A DNA stretch of 17,167 nucleotides from MESE01 sp036675035 (GTDB lineage: Bacteria > Pseudomonadota > Gammaproteobacteria > Burkholderiales > Burkholderiaceae_D): the NCBI GenBank assembly GCA_036675035.1, contig JAKFFO010000095.1, positions 1 through 17,167 of the forward strand. The letters are read 5' to 3'. The notes beneath the pieces are model-generated. The model saw only the letters and a list, made by a program, of their open reading frames with translations. It did no database searches and was not told the DNA's origin. Positions 6,100 through 15,257 of this stretch are shown piece by piece. The first letter of the stretch is position 1, and each line of letters starts with the position of its first letter. Position numbers and translations under genes: made by a program.

Positions 6100-8535
6100 G
6101 TGCGAGAAAACTTGACACTCACATTGCCGCTTGCAGCGGCGCGACATGCCGGTCCTTCGCCATGCCCGCGGCAGCGGTCCGCGTCGGGACTGCGCGGTTT
6201 GATATTCGGGCCGGACGCATTCCTTTGTGGCGCTGCGATCATTCTGCTGGCCGGTTGCGGCGGCGCAAGCCAGGACAACACAGCAGCGGCCGATTCATCG
6301 ATCAAACCCATGGCCGCCTCGGTTCTCGGCTTGCTTGATCCGCTGGCGCCGGAAGAAGATTTGGGCGGCGCCGACACGCCGCAAGTCGATTATCGCAGCC
6401 GTTCGCTTTACAGCGGTCCGGCACCCCGGCCAGGGCCCGACATTCTGTATGCTGCGCCGCCGCGTGCGCCACAACTGGAAAACACCGGTATCTGGCGCGC
6501 CAGTCCGATTCTGGTGTCGGGCGCCAGTGCCTACCGGCGCGGCGAATTCGTATACCAGGATTTTTTGTACGACGATCGCGGCCCCAATGCCGGTTTGCCC
6601 GATCCGAACGACCAGCGCCGATCTGCCGAAAATTTCTCACGCGGTAACGGCACCTATACTTATCCGACCGATGCCGCCTATGCCAACAATGCCGCCGATA
6701 TCGTCGAACTGCGCATCAAGCCGCAATCCACGTTCACCGCGTTTCGGATAACGATGAACAGTCTGCTGGACGCGGAACGGGTCGGCATTTCCATCGCCCT
6801 TGGCGATTCGGCATCGCCGCGGCCGTTCCCGTTCGGTGCCAACGTATCGGCTCCGGCGCAATATTTCCTGACCCTGCATGGTCGCCAGGCAGTGTTGACC
6901 AATGCGGCGGACGGCACTGTGATATCGCCTGCGCCCACCGTAACGGTGGACAGGACGCGCCGCCAGTTCGAAGTACGGATTCCAAAAGCAGCATGGGATC
7001 CGGGTCAAAGCGTGGTGCGCGTTGCAGCCGGCGCCGGCTTGTGGAACTCGGCCGAAAATCGCTATTTGCTACCCGCGGCGACTGCAACCGCGACCGCACC
7101 AGGCGGCGCGGGTACCCTGGCCAGTCCGCCGGCGTTTTTCAATGTCGCGTTCCGTTTTAACGAACCGAGTTTCGGCCCGAACCAGAACACTGCCAGTCCA
7201 ACATACTGGCGCGACAAGGCGCAAGCGGATGCGCTGCTTGCCGGCGACATCAGCAGCTTTCATTCCCGGGTCGACTTCTCCAAGCTGAAGGCGGGTTTCA
7301 ACGACGACATGCCGGGCCAGCCGCAAGGCGTGCCGCAAACCGGGTCGATCAATCGCCTTTTCGCCAGCCATGTCGAAACCAAACAAGGCGTCGATTTTTC
7401 GGTCCGATGCGGCAGTGCGCCGACCTGCAAAGGCGAATATCGCGGCCAGCTTCAACCGTACACGCTGTACGTCCCGGTCAAGCCGGTGCCGGCTGACGGA
7501 TATGGATTGACGTTGCTGTTGCATTCGCTGGGCGGCAACCATAATCAGTATGCAAACTCGCGCAATCAATCCCAGCTCGGCGAGCGCGGCAACGGTCATC
7601 TGGTCGCGACGGCGCTCGGCCGCGGTCCGGACGGCTGGTATGTTGACGATGCGGCCGCGGACACGTTTGAAATGTGGGCCGACATTGCGCGCCACTATCC
7701 GCTCGACCCGGAAATGACTTCGATCAGCGGTTACTCGATGGGCGGCCACGCGACGTTCAAGTTCGGCACGCGCTATCCGGACCTGTTCGCCAAGGCGCAC
7801 ACGGTGGTCGGGCCGCCGGCGCTCGGTATCTGGGCGCCGCCCAATGCGCCCACCGGCGGCGAAGCAACCAATACCTATGCACTGCTGCCCGGCCTGCGCA
7901 ATATCCCGATCATGATGTGGGCGCAGGCAGCCGATGAACTGGTGCCGTACACCGGCACCAGCATGCAGGCGCAGCGGCTCGATGCATTGAATTACCGCTA
8001 CCGGTTCGATACCTATTCGACCGGCGAACATCTGACCCTGGCCCTGCACGATCAGTATCAGGGAAGCGCCGACTTTCTCGGCGATGCGCGCGTCGATCGC
8101 AATCCGTCACATGTCACCTATGTCGCGAATCCCGCGATGGACGTACCGGGCAGAACTCTGATTGGAAATCACGCGTACTGGTTGTCCGGCATTGCGGTGC
8201 GCGATACCGGCAGTGCCGTTCCGCGCGGCTCGATCGACGTCAAATCGCATGGATTCGGTGAAGGCGATCCGGTCGCCGGTGCGACGCAGGCAGGAGCGGG
8301 CGCGACATCCGGTAACCTGGGCGTTCAGGCATATGTCAGCCAGTACAAGACCTGGAGCCTGCCGGCACTTGCTCCGGCCGCGAACCGGCTCGACCTTGTC
8401 GCGCGCAACGTCAGTGCGGTGACGGTCAATGTGCAGCGCGCGCGGGTCGGTTGCGACGCAGCGCTGATGGTCGATACCGACGGGCCGTTGACGGTGACGC
8501 TTGCGGGATGCAACCGGCAGGTACGCTATCCGTAA
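6100..8535 (+). CDS. Large lipoprotein: glucodextranase-C-terminal-like module plus alpha/beta serine hydrolase
   Basis: An 811-residue secreted lipoprotein, probably anchored at the outer membrane or periplasmic face. An arginine-rich N-terminus leads to a hydrophobic segment and lipobox LLAGC, with the lipidated cysteine at residue 53. Residues about 95-340 resemble the DOMON-like module at the C-terminus of glucodextranases (the ADIVELRIKPQSTFTAFRITMN region, split here as ADIVELRIKP and FTAFRITMN), which binds carbohydrate. Residues about 440-690 form an alpha/beta hydrolase with LLLHSLGG, nucleophile S546 in GYSMGG, D612 in ADELVPY and H644 in GEHLTL, a complete esterase/peptidase-like triad. 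The frame stays open back to 5935, but AAAGGAG at 6086-6092 seven bases before GTG 6100 fixes the start. It is a single-gene unit ended by the terminator at 8554-8590. The substrate is unknown; polysaccharide esters are a reasonable guess. The 35-residue stretch before the hydrophobic core is unusually long for a lipoprotein. Confidence 0.82.
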   Translation: MRENLTLTLPLAAARHAGPSPCPRQRSASGLRGLIFGPDAFLCGAAIILLAGCGGASQDNTAAADSSIKPMAASVLGLLDPLAPEEDLGGADTPQVDYRSRSLYSGPAPRPGPDILYAAPPRAPQLENTGIWRASPILVSGASAYRRGEFVYQDFLYDDRGPNAGLPDPNDQRRSAENFSRGNGTYTYPTDAAYANNAADIVELRIKPQSTFTAFRITMNSLLDAERVGISIALGDSASPRPFPFGANVSAPAQYFLTLHGRQAVLTNAADGTVISPAPTVTVDRTRRQFEVRIPKAAWDPGQSVVRVAAGAGLWNSAENRYLLPAATATATAPGGAGTLASPPAFFNVAFRFNEPSFGPNQNTASPTYWRDKAQADALLAGDISSFHSRVDFSKLKAGFNDDMPGQPQGVPQTGSINRLFASHVETKQGVDFSVRCGSAPTCKGEYRGQLQPYTLYVPVKPVPADGYGLTLLLHSLGGNHNQYANSRNQSQLGERGNGHLVATALGRGPDGWYVDDAAADTFEMWADIARHYPLDPEMTSISGYSMGGHATFKFGTRYPDLFAKAHTVVGPPALGIWAPPNAPTGGEATNTYALLPGLRNIPIMMWAQAADELVPYTGTSMQAQRLDALNYRYRFDTYSTGEHLTLALHDQYQGSADFLGDARVDRNPSHVTYVANPAMDVPGRTLIGNHAYWLSGIAVRDTGSAVPRGSIDVKSHGFGEGDPVAGATQAGAGATSGNLGVQAYVSQYKTWSLPALAPAANRLDLVARNVSAVTVNVQRARVGCDAALMVDTDGPLTVTLAGCNRQVRYP

Positions 8536-8553
8536 GCACAGGCAGTTTGTACG

Positions 8554-8590
8554 GCAATGAGAAACCCGGCGCTGCCGGGTTTCTCATTGC
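8554..8590. terminator. Bidirectional hairpin terminator between convergent genes
   Basis: A perfect 17-bp stem closes a three-base GCT loop: GCAATGAGAAACCCGGC pairs exactly with GCCGGGTTTCTCATTGC. It lies 18 bp after the lipoprotein stop (8535) and about 100 bp after the stop of the minus-strand zinc-knuckle gene (8692). The AAA/TTT in the stem gives short T-runs on both strands, so it can serve both convergent genes. Its symmetry and position are strong evidence, although no long T tract follows the stem. Confidence 0.8.
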
Positions 8591-8691
8591 GCTATCGCGA
8601 TGCCGTTGCGATGCCGGTCACGGATCGTGATCGCTGACGGCTTGAAACCGCGGCTACTGCTGCATCGGTACGCAAACCAACTGCACGGTCT

Positions 8692-8892
8692 TCAGGCATC
8701 GCCGACAATCTTGACGATCATTCCGGTACCGTCGCAGTTGGCGCAGCTTGGGTGATCTGCTGCCTTGCCGCTGCCATGGCATTCGGGGCAAGTCTGTTCA
8801 CCGGTTTGAAACGAGCCCGGTGCGGCTTCATCGCCAGGGTTGCGCAATCCCGCTTCGGTCGGATTGACCGGGTTTGATGGCGATCCGTTCAT
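8692..8892 (-). CDS. Small DnaJ-type CxxCxGxG zinc-knuckle protein
   Basis: A 66-residue protein with a flexible N-terminus rich in Asn, Pro and Gly and a C-terminal zinc site made of two CxxCxGxG-like repeats: C35-P-E-C38-H-G-S-G and C50-A-N-C53-D-G-T-G. This is the zinc-binding knuckle of DnaJ/Hsp40, but there is no J domain, so it is not a complete co-chaperone. The frame extends eleven codons further upstream, but GGAGG (8901-8905) sits eight bases before the internal ATG at 8892, which I take as the start. It is convergent with the lipoprotein gene and divergent from the alcohol dehydrogenase gene. The function is unknown; binding of zinc, nucleic acid or unfolded protein is possible. 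That the gene is real is supported by the cysteine pattern and the ribosome binding site. Confidence 0.75.
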   Translation of the reverse strand: MNGSPSNPVNPTEAGLRNPGDEAAPGSFQTGEQTCPECHGSGKAADHPSCANCDGTGMIVKIVGDA

Positions 8893-8998
8893 CTGGTTTT
8901 CCTCCAACGTAAAAGATTCCCGCATGCCATGTCTTGCATCTCATCAAGCGTGACCGGCAGGCGCCGATGCATCAATTTACGCAAAATACGGACCAGAT

Positions 8999-9025
8999 TT
9001 GCAGGCGCATTATTCAGCGTATAAA
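8999..9025 (+). promoter_or_regulatory. Possible sigma-70 promoter of the alcohol dehydrogenase gene
   Basis: TTGCAG (8999-9004) and TATAAA (9020-9025) are separated by 15 bp, shorter than the ideal 17. The -10 hexamer is close to consensus and lies 31 bp upstream of the start at 9057, leaving room for the AAGGA ribosome binding site at 9042-9046. The position is good and the spacing is poor. Confidence 0.35.
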
Positions 9026-9056
9026 GTGCAGGTATTTTTATAAGGACAGTCATGTG

Positions 9057-10250
9057 ATGAATTCGATCCCGGCATTTTCAGTCGCCCGCCTTCCGGAAAT
9101 CCGCTTCGGTGCAGGACAGTCGGCAAAACTTGCGGAAGTGGCCGCGCAGTTCGGCAACAAGGTGTTGCTGGTGACCGGCGGACGATCGTTCGTTTCGACG
9201 CCGCGCTGGACTGAACTGTTGTCTGCGCTGGATGCGGGCGGCATCGGTCGGGAATGGATTCAGGTGGATCGCGAGCCGTCGCCGGAACTGGTGGATGCGG
9301 CAGTGGCGCGTTACCGCTCCTCCAATATTCAAGCGGTGATCGCTATCGGCGGCGGCAGCGTACTGGATGCAGCCAAGGCGATTGCCGGATTGCTGGTCAG
9401 CGGCAATTCGGTGATGGATTATCTTGAGGGCGTTGGACGCGGCCTGAGCTATGACGGCACTGCGGTGCCCTTGATCGCGGTGCCGACCACCGCCGGCACC
9501 GGCAGCGAAGCAACGAAAAATGCGGTACTGAGCGTGCAGGGCGAACACGGTTTCAAAAAATCGTTCCGACACGATGCATTGGTGGCACGCGTCGCCATCA
9601 TCGATCCGGATTTGCTGGCTTCATGCCCCAAGGCGTTGATAGCGGCAAATGGCATGGACGCGTTTACCCAATTGCTGGAGTCCTATGTCTCCATCAATGC
9701 CAGTCCGGTTACCGATGCGCTGGCGTGGTCCGGACTGGAAGCATTCCGGGACGGATTCTGGCCTGCCTGGGAAAACGATCACCCGCAACAGGCGCAGGGA
9801 TATTCCGGTATTGCATATGCATCCCTGATGTCCGGCATCGCACTTGCCCAAGCGGGGCTGGGTTCAGTGCACGGTCTGGCGTCGCCGCTAGGTGCGTATT
9901 TCCCGATTCCGCATGGCGTGGTATGCGGCACACTCGTGGCCGAAGCGACCGCAGTGAACATCAAGGCATTGCGCGAGCGTGCTCCACGGGCGGAGGCCTT
10001 GAAAAAATACGCCGCGGTCGGGCGGCTCTTTGCCAGGACCTCTATCAACGAGCGATCTGATCCCGACGCGTTGACCGAACTGTTGCGTTCCTGGGTGGAT
10101 CGTTTGCGGTTACCACGCCTGGCGGAGTTTGGCATGCGCGCAGATCATCTGGGCAAGGTGGTAGCCGGCAGCCGCGGTGGAAGCATGCGTACCAATCCGG
10201 TTGTTTTGAACGACGCCGAGCTTGCGGGATTACTGTTGTCCCGCTTGTAA
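9057..10250 (+). CDS. Iron-type (group III) alcohol dehydrogenase with Gln at a metal-ligand position
   Basis: Cytoplasmic NAD(P)-dependent dehydrogenase of the iron-containing family, 397 residues, acting on alcohols or aldehydes. The N-terminal Rossmann-like half has GGGSVLDAAKAIAG and PTTAGTGSEATKNAVLS; the all-helical half carries the metal site. Expected ligands are Asp-His-His-His; here they read D201 (GMDAFTQ), Q205, H272 (SVHGLASPLG) and H286 (IPHGVVCG), so one histidine is replaced by glutamine while the spacing is normal. The open frame reaches back to 8934, but AAGGA (9042-9046) and the start of homology at PAFSVARLPEIRFGAG favour ATG 9057; GTG 9054 is an equal alternative. It is likely monocistronic. 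Whether the Gln marks a subfamily, a different metal, or loss of activity cannot be settled here. The family call is firm; the substrate is unknown. Confidence 0.9.
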   Translation: MNSIPAFSVARLPEIRFGAGQSAKLAEVAAQFGNKVLLVTGGRSFVSTPRWTELLSALDAGGIGREWIQVDREPSPELVDAAVARYRSSNIQAVIAIGGGSVLDAAKAIAGLLVSGNSVMDYLEGVGRGLSYDGTAVPLIAVPTTAGTGSEATKNAVLSVQGEHGFKKSFRHDALVARVAIIDPDLLASCPKALIAANGMDAFTQLLESYVSINASPVTDALAWSGLEAFRDGFWPAWENDHPQQAQGYSGIAYASLMSGIALAQAGLGSVHGLASPLGAYFPIPHGVVCGTLVAEATAVNIKALRERAPRAEALKKYAAVGRLFARTSINERSDPDALTELLRSWVDRLRLPRLAEFGMRADHLGKVVAGSRGGSMRTNPVVLNDAELAGLLLSRL

Positions 10251-10403
10251 CAATTGGCGTTTGGAAAAAAATTGATTCGACAATAACTCTTTGAATCGAA
10301 ACAAATTATCAATAAACGCGGTTGAATTACCCGCGATATTCTCGGACAAGCAACAAAACAAGCACTGCAGGATTGTAAATTTCCGACTTCGCCTTTTCCG
10401 GCT

Positions 10404-10431
10404 TTGTTTTCCAAAGGCAACAATGTATGAT
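10404..10431 (+). promoter_or_regulatory. Candidate sigma-70 promoter of the GGDEF/EAL gene
   Basis: TTGTTT (10404-10409), a 16-bp spacer and TATGAT (10426-10431, one mismatch from TATAAT) lie 67 bp before the start codon at 10498, in a 247-bp AT-rich intergenic stretch. This is the best-looking promoter pair in the window. The intergenic stretch shows no obvious terminator for the preceding dehydrogenase gene. Confidence 0.5.
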
Positions 10432-10497
10432 CGATTCAGACATCGAATTACTCATGTTGCCAGCTATTCAACGCGGCTTCGAAACCGGATATGAAAT

Positions 10498-13400
10498 ATG
10501 GCGAAAGTCGCACCCACCGAGAAAAATCGGCTTGATGCGCTGATGTCCTACGCGATTCTGGATACTCCGCCAGAAGCCGATTTTGACCGGATAACCGAAT
10601 TGGTTGCCGGCATTTGCGAGACGCCGATTGCCACCGTCACGCTGATCGACGAGTCGCGTCAATGGTTCAAATCGGCGGTTGGTCTCGATCTTCGCGAAAC
10701 CGATCGGGCGTTTGCATTTTGTGCGCACGCGATCTGTGGGTCGAACCTGTTCATTGTTTCCGATACCCTGAAAAACTCCCTTTTCCGAGACAACCCTTTC
10801 GTCATCGGCGATCCGGAATTGCGCTTCTATGCCGGCATGCCGTTGATTGCGCCGAACGGCTGCGCAATCGGTACGCTGGCGGTGATGGACTGCGTGCCGC
10901 GCAGGCTGAACGCGGTGCAGAAAAAAGCATTGGAAACGCTGGCAGACCAGGTGATGGTTCAGCTCGAGCGGCGCCGCATGCGTATTGCGGGAAAAAGGGC
11001 GACACCGGAATCAGGCGAGTCAAGCCATCAGTTCATGGTTCAAAGCGTGGATCTGCTGCAGATTGCGGGACGAATGGCGCGCATCGGCGGATGGGACGTG
11101 GACCTGTCGACCAACCGGGTGCGGTGGTCGGATGAAGTGTGCGATATTCATGAAGTGCCGCGCGGCCGTACGCTTGCCGCCGATGAGGCGCTCGCCTATT
11201 ACGCGCCCGAGTGGCGCACTAAGATCGAGAAGGCATTTGCCGCGTGCGCGCGCAATGGCGTAATGTTTGATCACGAGCTGCAAATCGTCACTGCGAAAGG
11301 TAATCGGATCTGGGTGCGCGCGATCGGCGAAGCGGTGCGCGATGCCAGTGGTGCGGTCATCCGGGTACGCGGCGCGTTCCAGGATATTACGGAAAAGAAG
11401 CAGGCTGAAGAAGCGATCAACCGGAGCCAGCAGCGGTTCCGCCAGCTTGCCGATGCGATGCCGCAGATCGTGTGGACCGCCGAACCGGATGGCATGCTGG
11501 ACTACATGAACCATACCATGACCGAATATACCGGCATGGCCGATGGCGCCCAGTCCGACCAGCGCTGGACGACCGCCGTCCACGTCGATGATATTGAGCG
11601 CTGCATGGCAACCTGGGGCGAGTGCGTCCGGACCGGAAATCCTTATTCAATCGAATTCCGCGTGAGGCGTGCATCCGATGCGACTTATCGCTGGCATATG
11701 GTCGGGGCCGTCCCGATCCGGGACGAGCACGGGGTGATCGTCAAGTGGTATGGCACCGCGACCGATATTCACGAAAGCAAAATTTCCGAAGAGAAGATCC
11801 GGCGTTTGGCAAACCGGCTGACGACCACGCTGGAAAGCATCAGCGATGCGGTCTTCACGCTCGACCGTTCATGGCGCTTCACATTCCTTAACAATGAAGC
11901 AGAAAAAATGATGCGCCGTAGCGGCGCCGATCTGCTGGGCAAGGTAATTTGGGACGAGTTCGAAGAGGCGGCAATTAGCCGTTCGTATCATGAGTATCAC
12001 CGCGCGATTCGCGATAATTGCGCAGTTGAGTTCGAAGAATATTACGCGCCGCTTGATCGATGGCTGGAAGTGCGAGCCTATCCATCCGAGGATCGGCTGG
12101 CAGTATACGTACGTGATGTCACCGAAGCTCGCCAGACCCAGGATGCAATCCGCGAAAGCGAGCAACGCTTCAAGACGGTAGCCCGGGTCACGGCCGACGC
12201 AATCTGGGATTGGAATCTGAAGGCCGACACCATCTGGTGGAGCGAGGGAATCGAGGCCACTTTCGGCTTTTCGCCTGACGAGGTCGAGCCGGGAAGCGAA
12301 TCGTGGACCAATCGGATACATCCCGACGATAAAGAGAGGGTCCTGTCCGAGGTCCACGACGTGATCGATGATGGCGGCGAAAACTGGATCGGAGAATATC
12401 GATTCCTGCGCAAGGACGGCTCGTACGCGTATGTATTGGATCGCGGTTTCGTGATTCGCAACGCGGATGGCGAGCCGGTGCGGATGGTCGGCGGTCTGGC
12501 CGACCGAACCGAACGCAAACAATCCGAACTCGAAATGGCGCGGCTCAATCGTGCACTGCGGATGCGAAGCGCATGCAATGAATTGCTGATTCGTGTCGAC
12601 GACGAAACAGAACTGTTGACAGGGGTTTGCCGACTCGCGCTGGATATCGGCGGATACCGGATGGCGTGGGTCGGCTATGCGCAGAACGACGAAACGAAAT
12701 CCATCAAGTTTCCGGCGCATGCAGGCAACGACGACGATAGGATATTCCTTTCCGAATTAAAAAGCAGTTGGTCCGATGCCAAGCCGATCGGTCGCGGGCC
12801 GGTCGGCAAAACCATCCGTGGCGGTGCAGCCGTATTGATAGCAGATCTGAATCGGGAACCGGCGATCGCTCCCTGGATTTCATTAGTACAGCGGCATGGC
12901 TATCGAGGCGGGATCTACTTGCCGCTACGCGACAAGGATCGTACTTTCGGATTGCTGACCTTGTATTCCAGCGACGTACTCGTCGTGTCTGATGATGAAA
13001 TCAAGCTGCTGCAGGAACTGGCCGACGATCTGGCGTTCGGTATCGGAAACCTGCGATCACAGGAAGAGCGGCGACGGCTGCAGGCGGCGGTGCTGAAAGT
13101 CGCGGCCGGTGTTTCGGCAAGCTCGGGCGCCAAATTTTTCGAGCAATTGGCCCGAAACATGGCCGAGGCTGTCGGTGCTCAGGGTGGCTTTGTGATGCGC
13201 TTGCTGCCGGGCGAGCCGCCAACCGGGCGGATGATGGCGATGGTCGTGGACGGCATGCTGAACGATAATTTCGATTTTGAGATCGACGGCACGCCTTGTC
13301 TGAACCTGTTGCAGAACGCGCAGTTCGTCGTATCGGCGGATGTCGCCCGGCAATTTCCCGGTTCCCCTTCGCTTGCCCTTTTCGGCGCGCAAGCATATGT

Positions 13401-15246
13401 AGGGGCGCGGCTGGACAACTCGGCCGGCCAACCGGTCGGAATGCTGTTTGTGTTGTTTCGCGAAGCGCTGAAGAGTTCCGATTTCACGCTTTCCACATTG
13501 CAGATTTTCGCTGCGCGTGCAGCGGCTGAGCTGGAGCGCCAGGACGCCGACGTGCATATCCGCAATCAGGCCTCGCTGCTGGACAAGGCCCAGGACGCGA
13601 TTATCGTATGCGGAATCGATGAACGCATTCTGTTCTGGAACAAAGGCGCCGAACGTCTGTATGGATGGACGTCGGACGAGGCACTCGGGAACTCGAAAGG
13701 AAAATTACTGTACGGTGACCCCGTGATGTTTGCCAATGCCGCCAGCCACGTACTGGCTCAGGGGGAATGGAGCGGCGAGGCGACGCAACACCGCAAGAAC
13801 GGCAGCACGCTGATCGTTGAAAGCCGCTGCACTTTGGTGAAGGACGATAACGGCGCGCCGCTATCGATACTTGCGATCAACACCGATATCACGCAGCGCA
13901 AGGCAGCGGAACAACAGATTAAGAACCTCGCTTTTTACGATCCGCTGACCCGACTGCCGAATCGATTGCTGTTGCTGGACCGGCTGCAACACGCGTTGTC
14001 GCTGAGCGCCAGGACCGGGCATACCGGCGCATTGCTGTTCATCGACCTGGATAATTTCAAGACGCTCAACGACACGCTTGGACACGACAAAGGCGACCTG
14101 TTGCTGCAGCAAGTCGCGGAGCGGCTCAACAGCTGCGTGCGCGACAGCGATACGGTGGCCCGGCTCGGAGGCGACGAGTTTGTCGTGATGCTGGAAAGCC
14201 TCAGTGAGATTCCTGGGGAAGCTGCCGCAAGTACGAAAACCGTCGGTGAGAAAATTCTTGCCGCATTCCTCGCTCCCTATCAGCTTGCCGGCCACGAATA
14301 CCACAGTACGCCCAGTATTGGCGTTACTTTGTTCGGTAGTGAGGAAAACGATGTGGACGAGCTGCTCAAGCGCGCCGACCTGGCCATGTATCAGGCCAAG
14401 GCATCCGGTCGCAACGGGATGCGCTTTTTCGATCCGAAGATGCAGACGGCAGTCACTGCGCGCGTCGCGTTGGAAAGTGATTTGCGCCTGGGCCTGCAGC
14501 AAAGTGAATTGCTGCTGCATTACCAGCCGCAACTCGATGGCGATGGCCATGTAGTTGGTGCCGAAGCACTGGTGCGATGGATGAGCACGAAGCGCGGCAT
14601 GGTGTCGCCGGCGGAGTTCATTCCGCTGGCCGAAGAGACCGGATTGATTCTGCCGCTGGGGCAGTGGGTACTGGAAACGGCGTGTACCCAATTGACGATG
14701 TGGGCAGTCGAACAGGGCCGGCAGCATTTGACGATGGCGGTCAATGTCAGCATGCGCCAGTTCCGCCATCCCGAATTTGTCGAGATGGTGCTGGGCGTAT
14801 TGGAAAACACCGGTGCCAATCCGCAAAAGCTGAAACTGGAACTCACCGAGAGCCTGCTCGCCGAAAACATGGAAGACACGATTGCCAAAATGACTGCGCT
14901 GAAAGCGCGGGGTGTCGGCTTTTCACTGGATGATTTCGGCACCGGCTATTCATCGCTGTCGTACTTGAAACGGCTGCCGCTGGACCAGTTGAAGATCGAC
15001 CAGTCTTTTGTCCGCGATGTAAGCAATGACCCGAATGATGCCGCGATTATTCGCACCATCATCGCTTTGGGGCAAAGCCTTGGCCTGGCGGTGATCGCGG
15101 AGGGCGTGGAAACCGAAGAGGAGCGAAATTTTCTGTCCGACAGCGGATGCCATGCATATCAGGGATATCTGTTCAGCCGGCCTTTGCCGATCAGCCAGTT
15201 CGAGGCATTTTTGCTTGAAAAATCTGACACTGCCGAAAAATCATGA
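10498..15246 (+). CDS. Multi-sensor cyclic-di-GMP enzyme: GAF-(PAS)4-GAF-GAF-PAS-GGDEF-EAL
   Basis: A 1582-residue soluble signalling protein that can in principle both make and degrade cyclic di-GMP. In order: GAF about 20-160 (opening RLDALMSYAILDTPPEADFD); PAS about 180-300, 310-430, 440-545 and 551-670, the PAS/PAC units ending in DITEKK, DIHESK, DVTEAR and DRTERK; GAF-like about 685-855 and 860-1020; PAS about 1022-1138; GGDEF about 1140-1305; EAL about 1328-1570. The diguanylate cyclase motif GGDEF is intact at 1224-1228 with a feedback-inhibition site RDSD five residues before it. The phosphodiesterase motifs are also intact: EALVRW (1356 on), ELTES, DDFGTGYSS, KIDQSF and EGVE. No membrane segment is visible, so the signals sensed are cytoplasmic. 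The ATG has only a weak GGAT upstream, but the GAF homology begins there. It is unusually long for the family. Ligands are unknown, and either activity may dominate. Confidence 0.95.
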   Translation: MAKVAPTEKNRLDALMSYAILDTPPEADFDRITELVAGICETPIATVTLIDESRQWFKSAVGLDLRETDRAFAFCAHAICGSNLFIVSDTLKNSLFRDNPFVIGDPELRFYAGMPLIAPNGCAIGTLAVMDCVPRRLNAVQKKALETLADQVMVQLERRRMRIAGKRATPESGESSHQFMVQSVDLLQIAGRMARIGGWDVDLSTNRVRWSDEVCDIHEVPRGRTLAADEALAYYAPEWRTKIEKAFAACARNGVMFDHELQIVTAKGNRIWVRAIGEAVRDASGAVIRVRGAFQDITEKKQAEEAINRSQQRFRQLADAMPQIVWTAEPDGMLDYMNHTMTEYTGMADGAQSDQRWTTAVHVDDIERCMATWGECVRTGNPYSIEFRVRRASDATYRWHMVGAVPIRDEHGVIVKWYGTATDIHESKISEEKIRRLANRLTTTLESISDAVFTLDRSWRFTFLNNEAEKMMRRSGADLLGKVIWDEFEEAAISRSYHEYHRAIRDNCAVEFEEYYAPLDRWLEVRAYPSEDRLAVYVRDVTEARQTQDAIRESEQRFKTVARVTADAIWDWNLKADTIWWSEGIEATFGFSPDEVEPGSESWTNRIHPDDKERVLSEVHDVIDDGGENWIGEYRFLRKDGSYAYVLDRGFVIRNADGEPVRMVGGLADRTERKQSELEMARLNRALRMRSACNELLIRVDDETELLTGVCRLALDIGGYRMAWVGYAQNDETKSIKFPAHAGNDDDRIFLSELKSSWSDAKPIGRGPVGKTIRGGAAVLIADLNREPAIAPWISLVQRHGYRGGIYLPLRDKDRTFGLLTLYSSDVLVVSDDEIKLLQELADDLAFGIGNLRSQEERRRLQAAVLKVAAGVSASSGAKFFEQLARNMAEAVGAQGGFVMRLLPGEPPTGRMMAMVVDGMLNDNFDFEIDGTPCLNLLQNAQFVVSADVARQFPGSPSLALFGAQAYVGARLDNSAGQPVGMLFVLFREALKSSDFTLSTLQIFAARAAAELERQDADVHIRNQASLLDKAQDAIIVCGIDERILFWNKGAERLYGWTSDEALGNSKGKLLYGDPVMFANAASHVLAQGEWSGEATQHRKNGSTLIVESRCTLVKDDNGAPLSILAINTDITQRKAAEQQIKNLAFYDPLTRLPNRLLLLDRLQHALSLSARTGHTGALLFIDLDNFKTLNDTLGHDKGDLLLQQVAERLNSCVRDSDTVARLGGDEFVVMLESLSEIPGEAAASTKTVGEKILAAFLAPYQLAGHEYHSTPSIGVTLFGSEENDVDELLKRADLAMYQAKASGRNGMRFFDPKMQTAVTARVALESDLRLGLQQSELLLHYQPQLDGDGHVVGAEALVRWMSTKRGMVSPAEFIPLAEETGLILPLGQWVLETACTQLTMWAVEQGRQHLTMAVNVSMRQFRHPEFVEMVLGVLENTGANPQKLKLELTESLLAENMEDTIAKMTALKARGVGFSLDDFGTGYSSLSYLKRLPLDQLKIDQSFVRDVSNDPNDAAIIRTIIALGQSLGLAVIAEGVETEEERNFLSDSGCHAYQGYLFSRPLPISQFEAFLLEKSDTAEKS

Positions 15247-15257
15247 GCCCGGCACCA

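Noticed and set aside
7069..8049. 326-codon antisense frame within the lipoprotein gene
   Set aside because: The opposite strand encodes a hydrolase with a complete catalytic triad; the antisense product is arginine- and histidine-rich without domain features.
13861..14826. 321-codon open frame antisense to the GGDEF/EAL coding sequence
   Set aside because: It mirrors a strongly conserved domain on the other strand; long antisense frames are expected in GC-rich genes and it has no recognisable domain.
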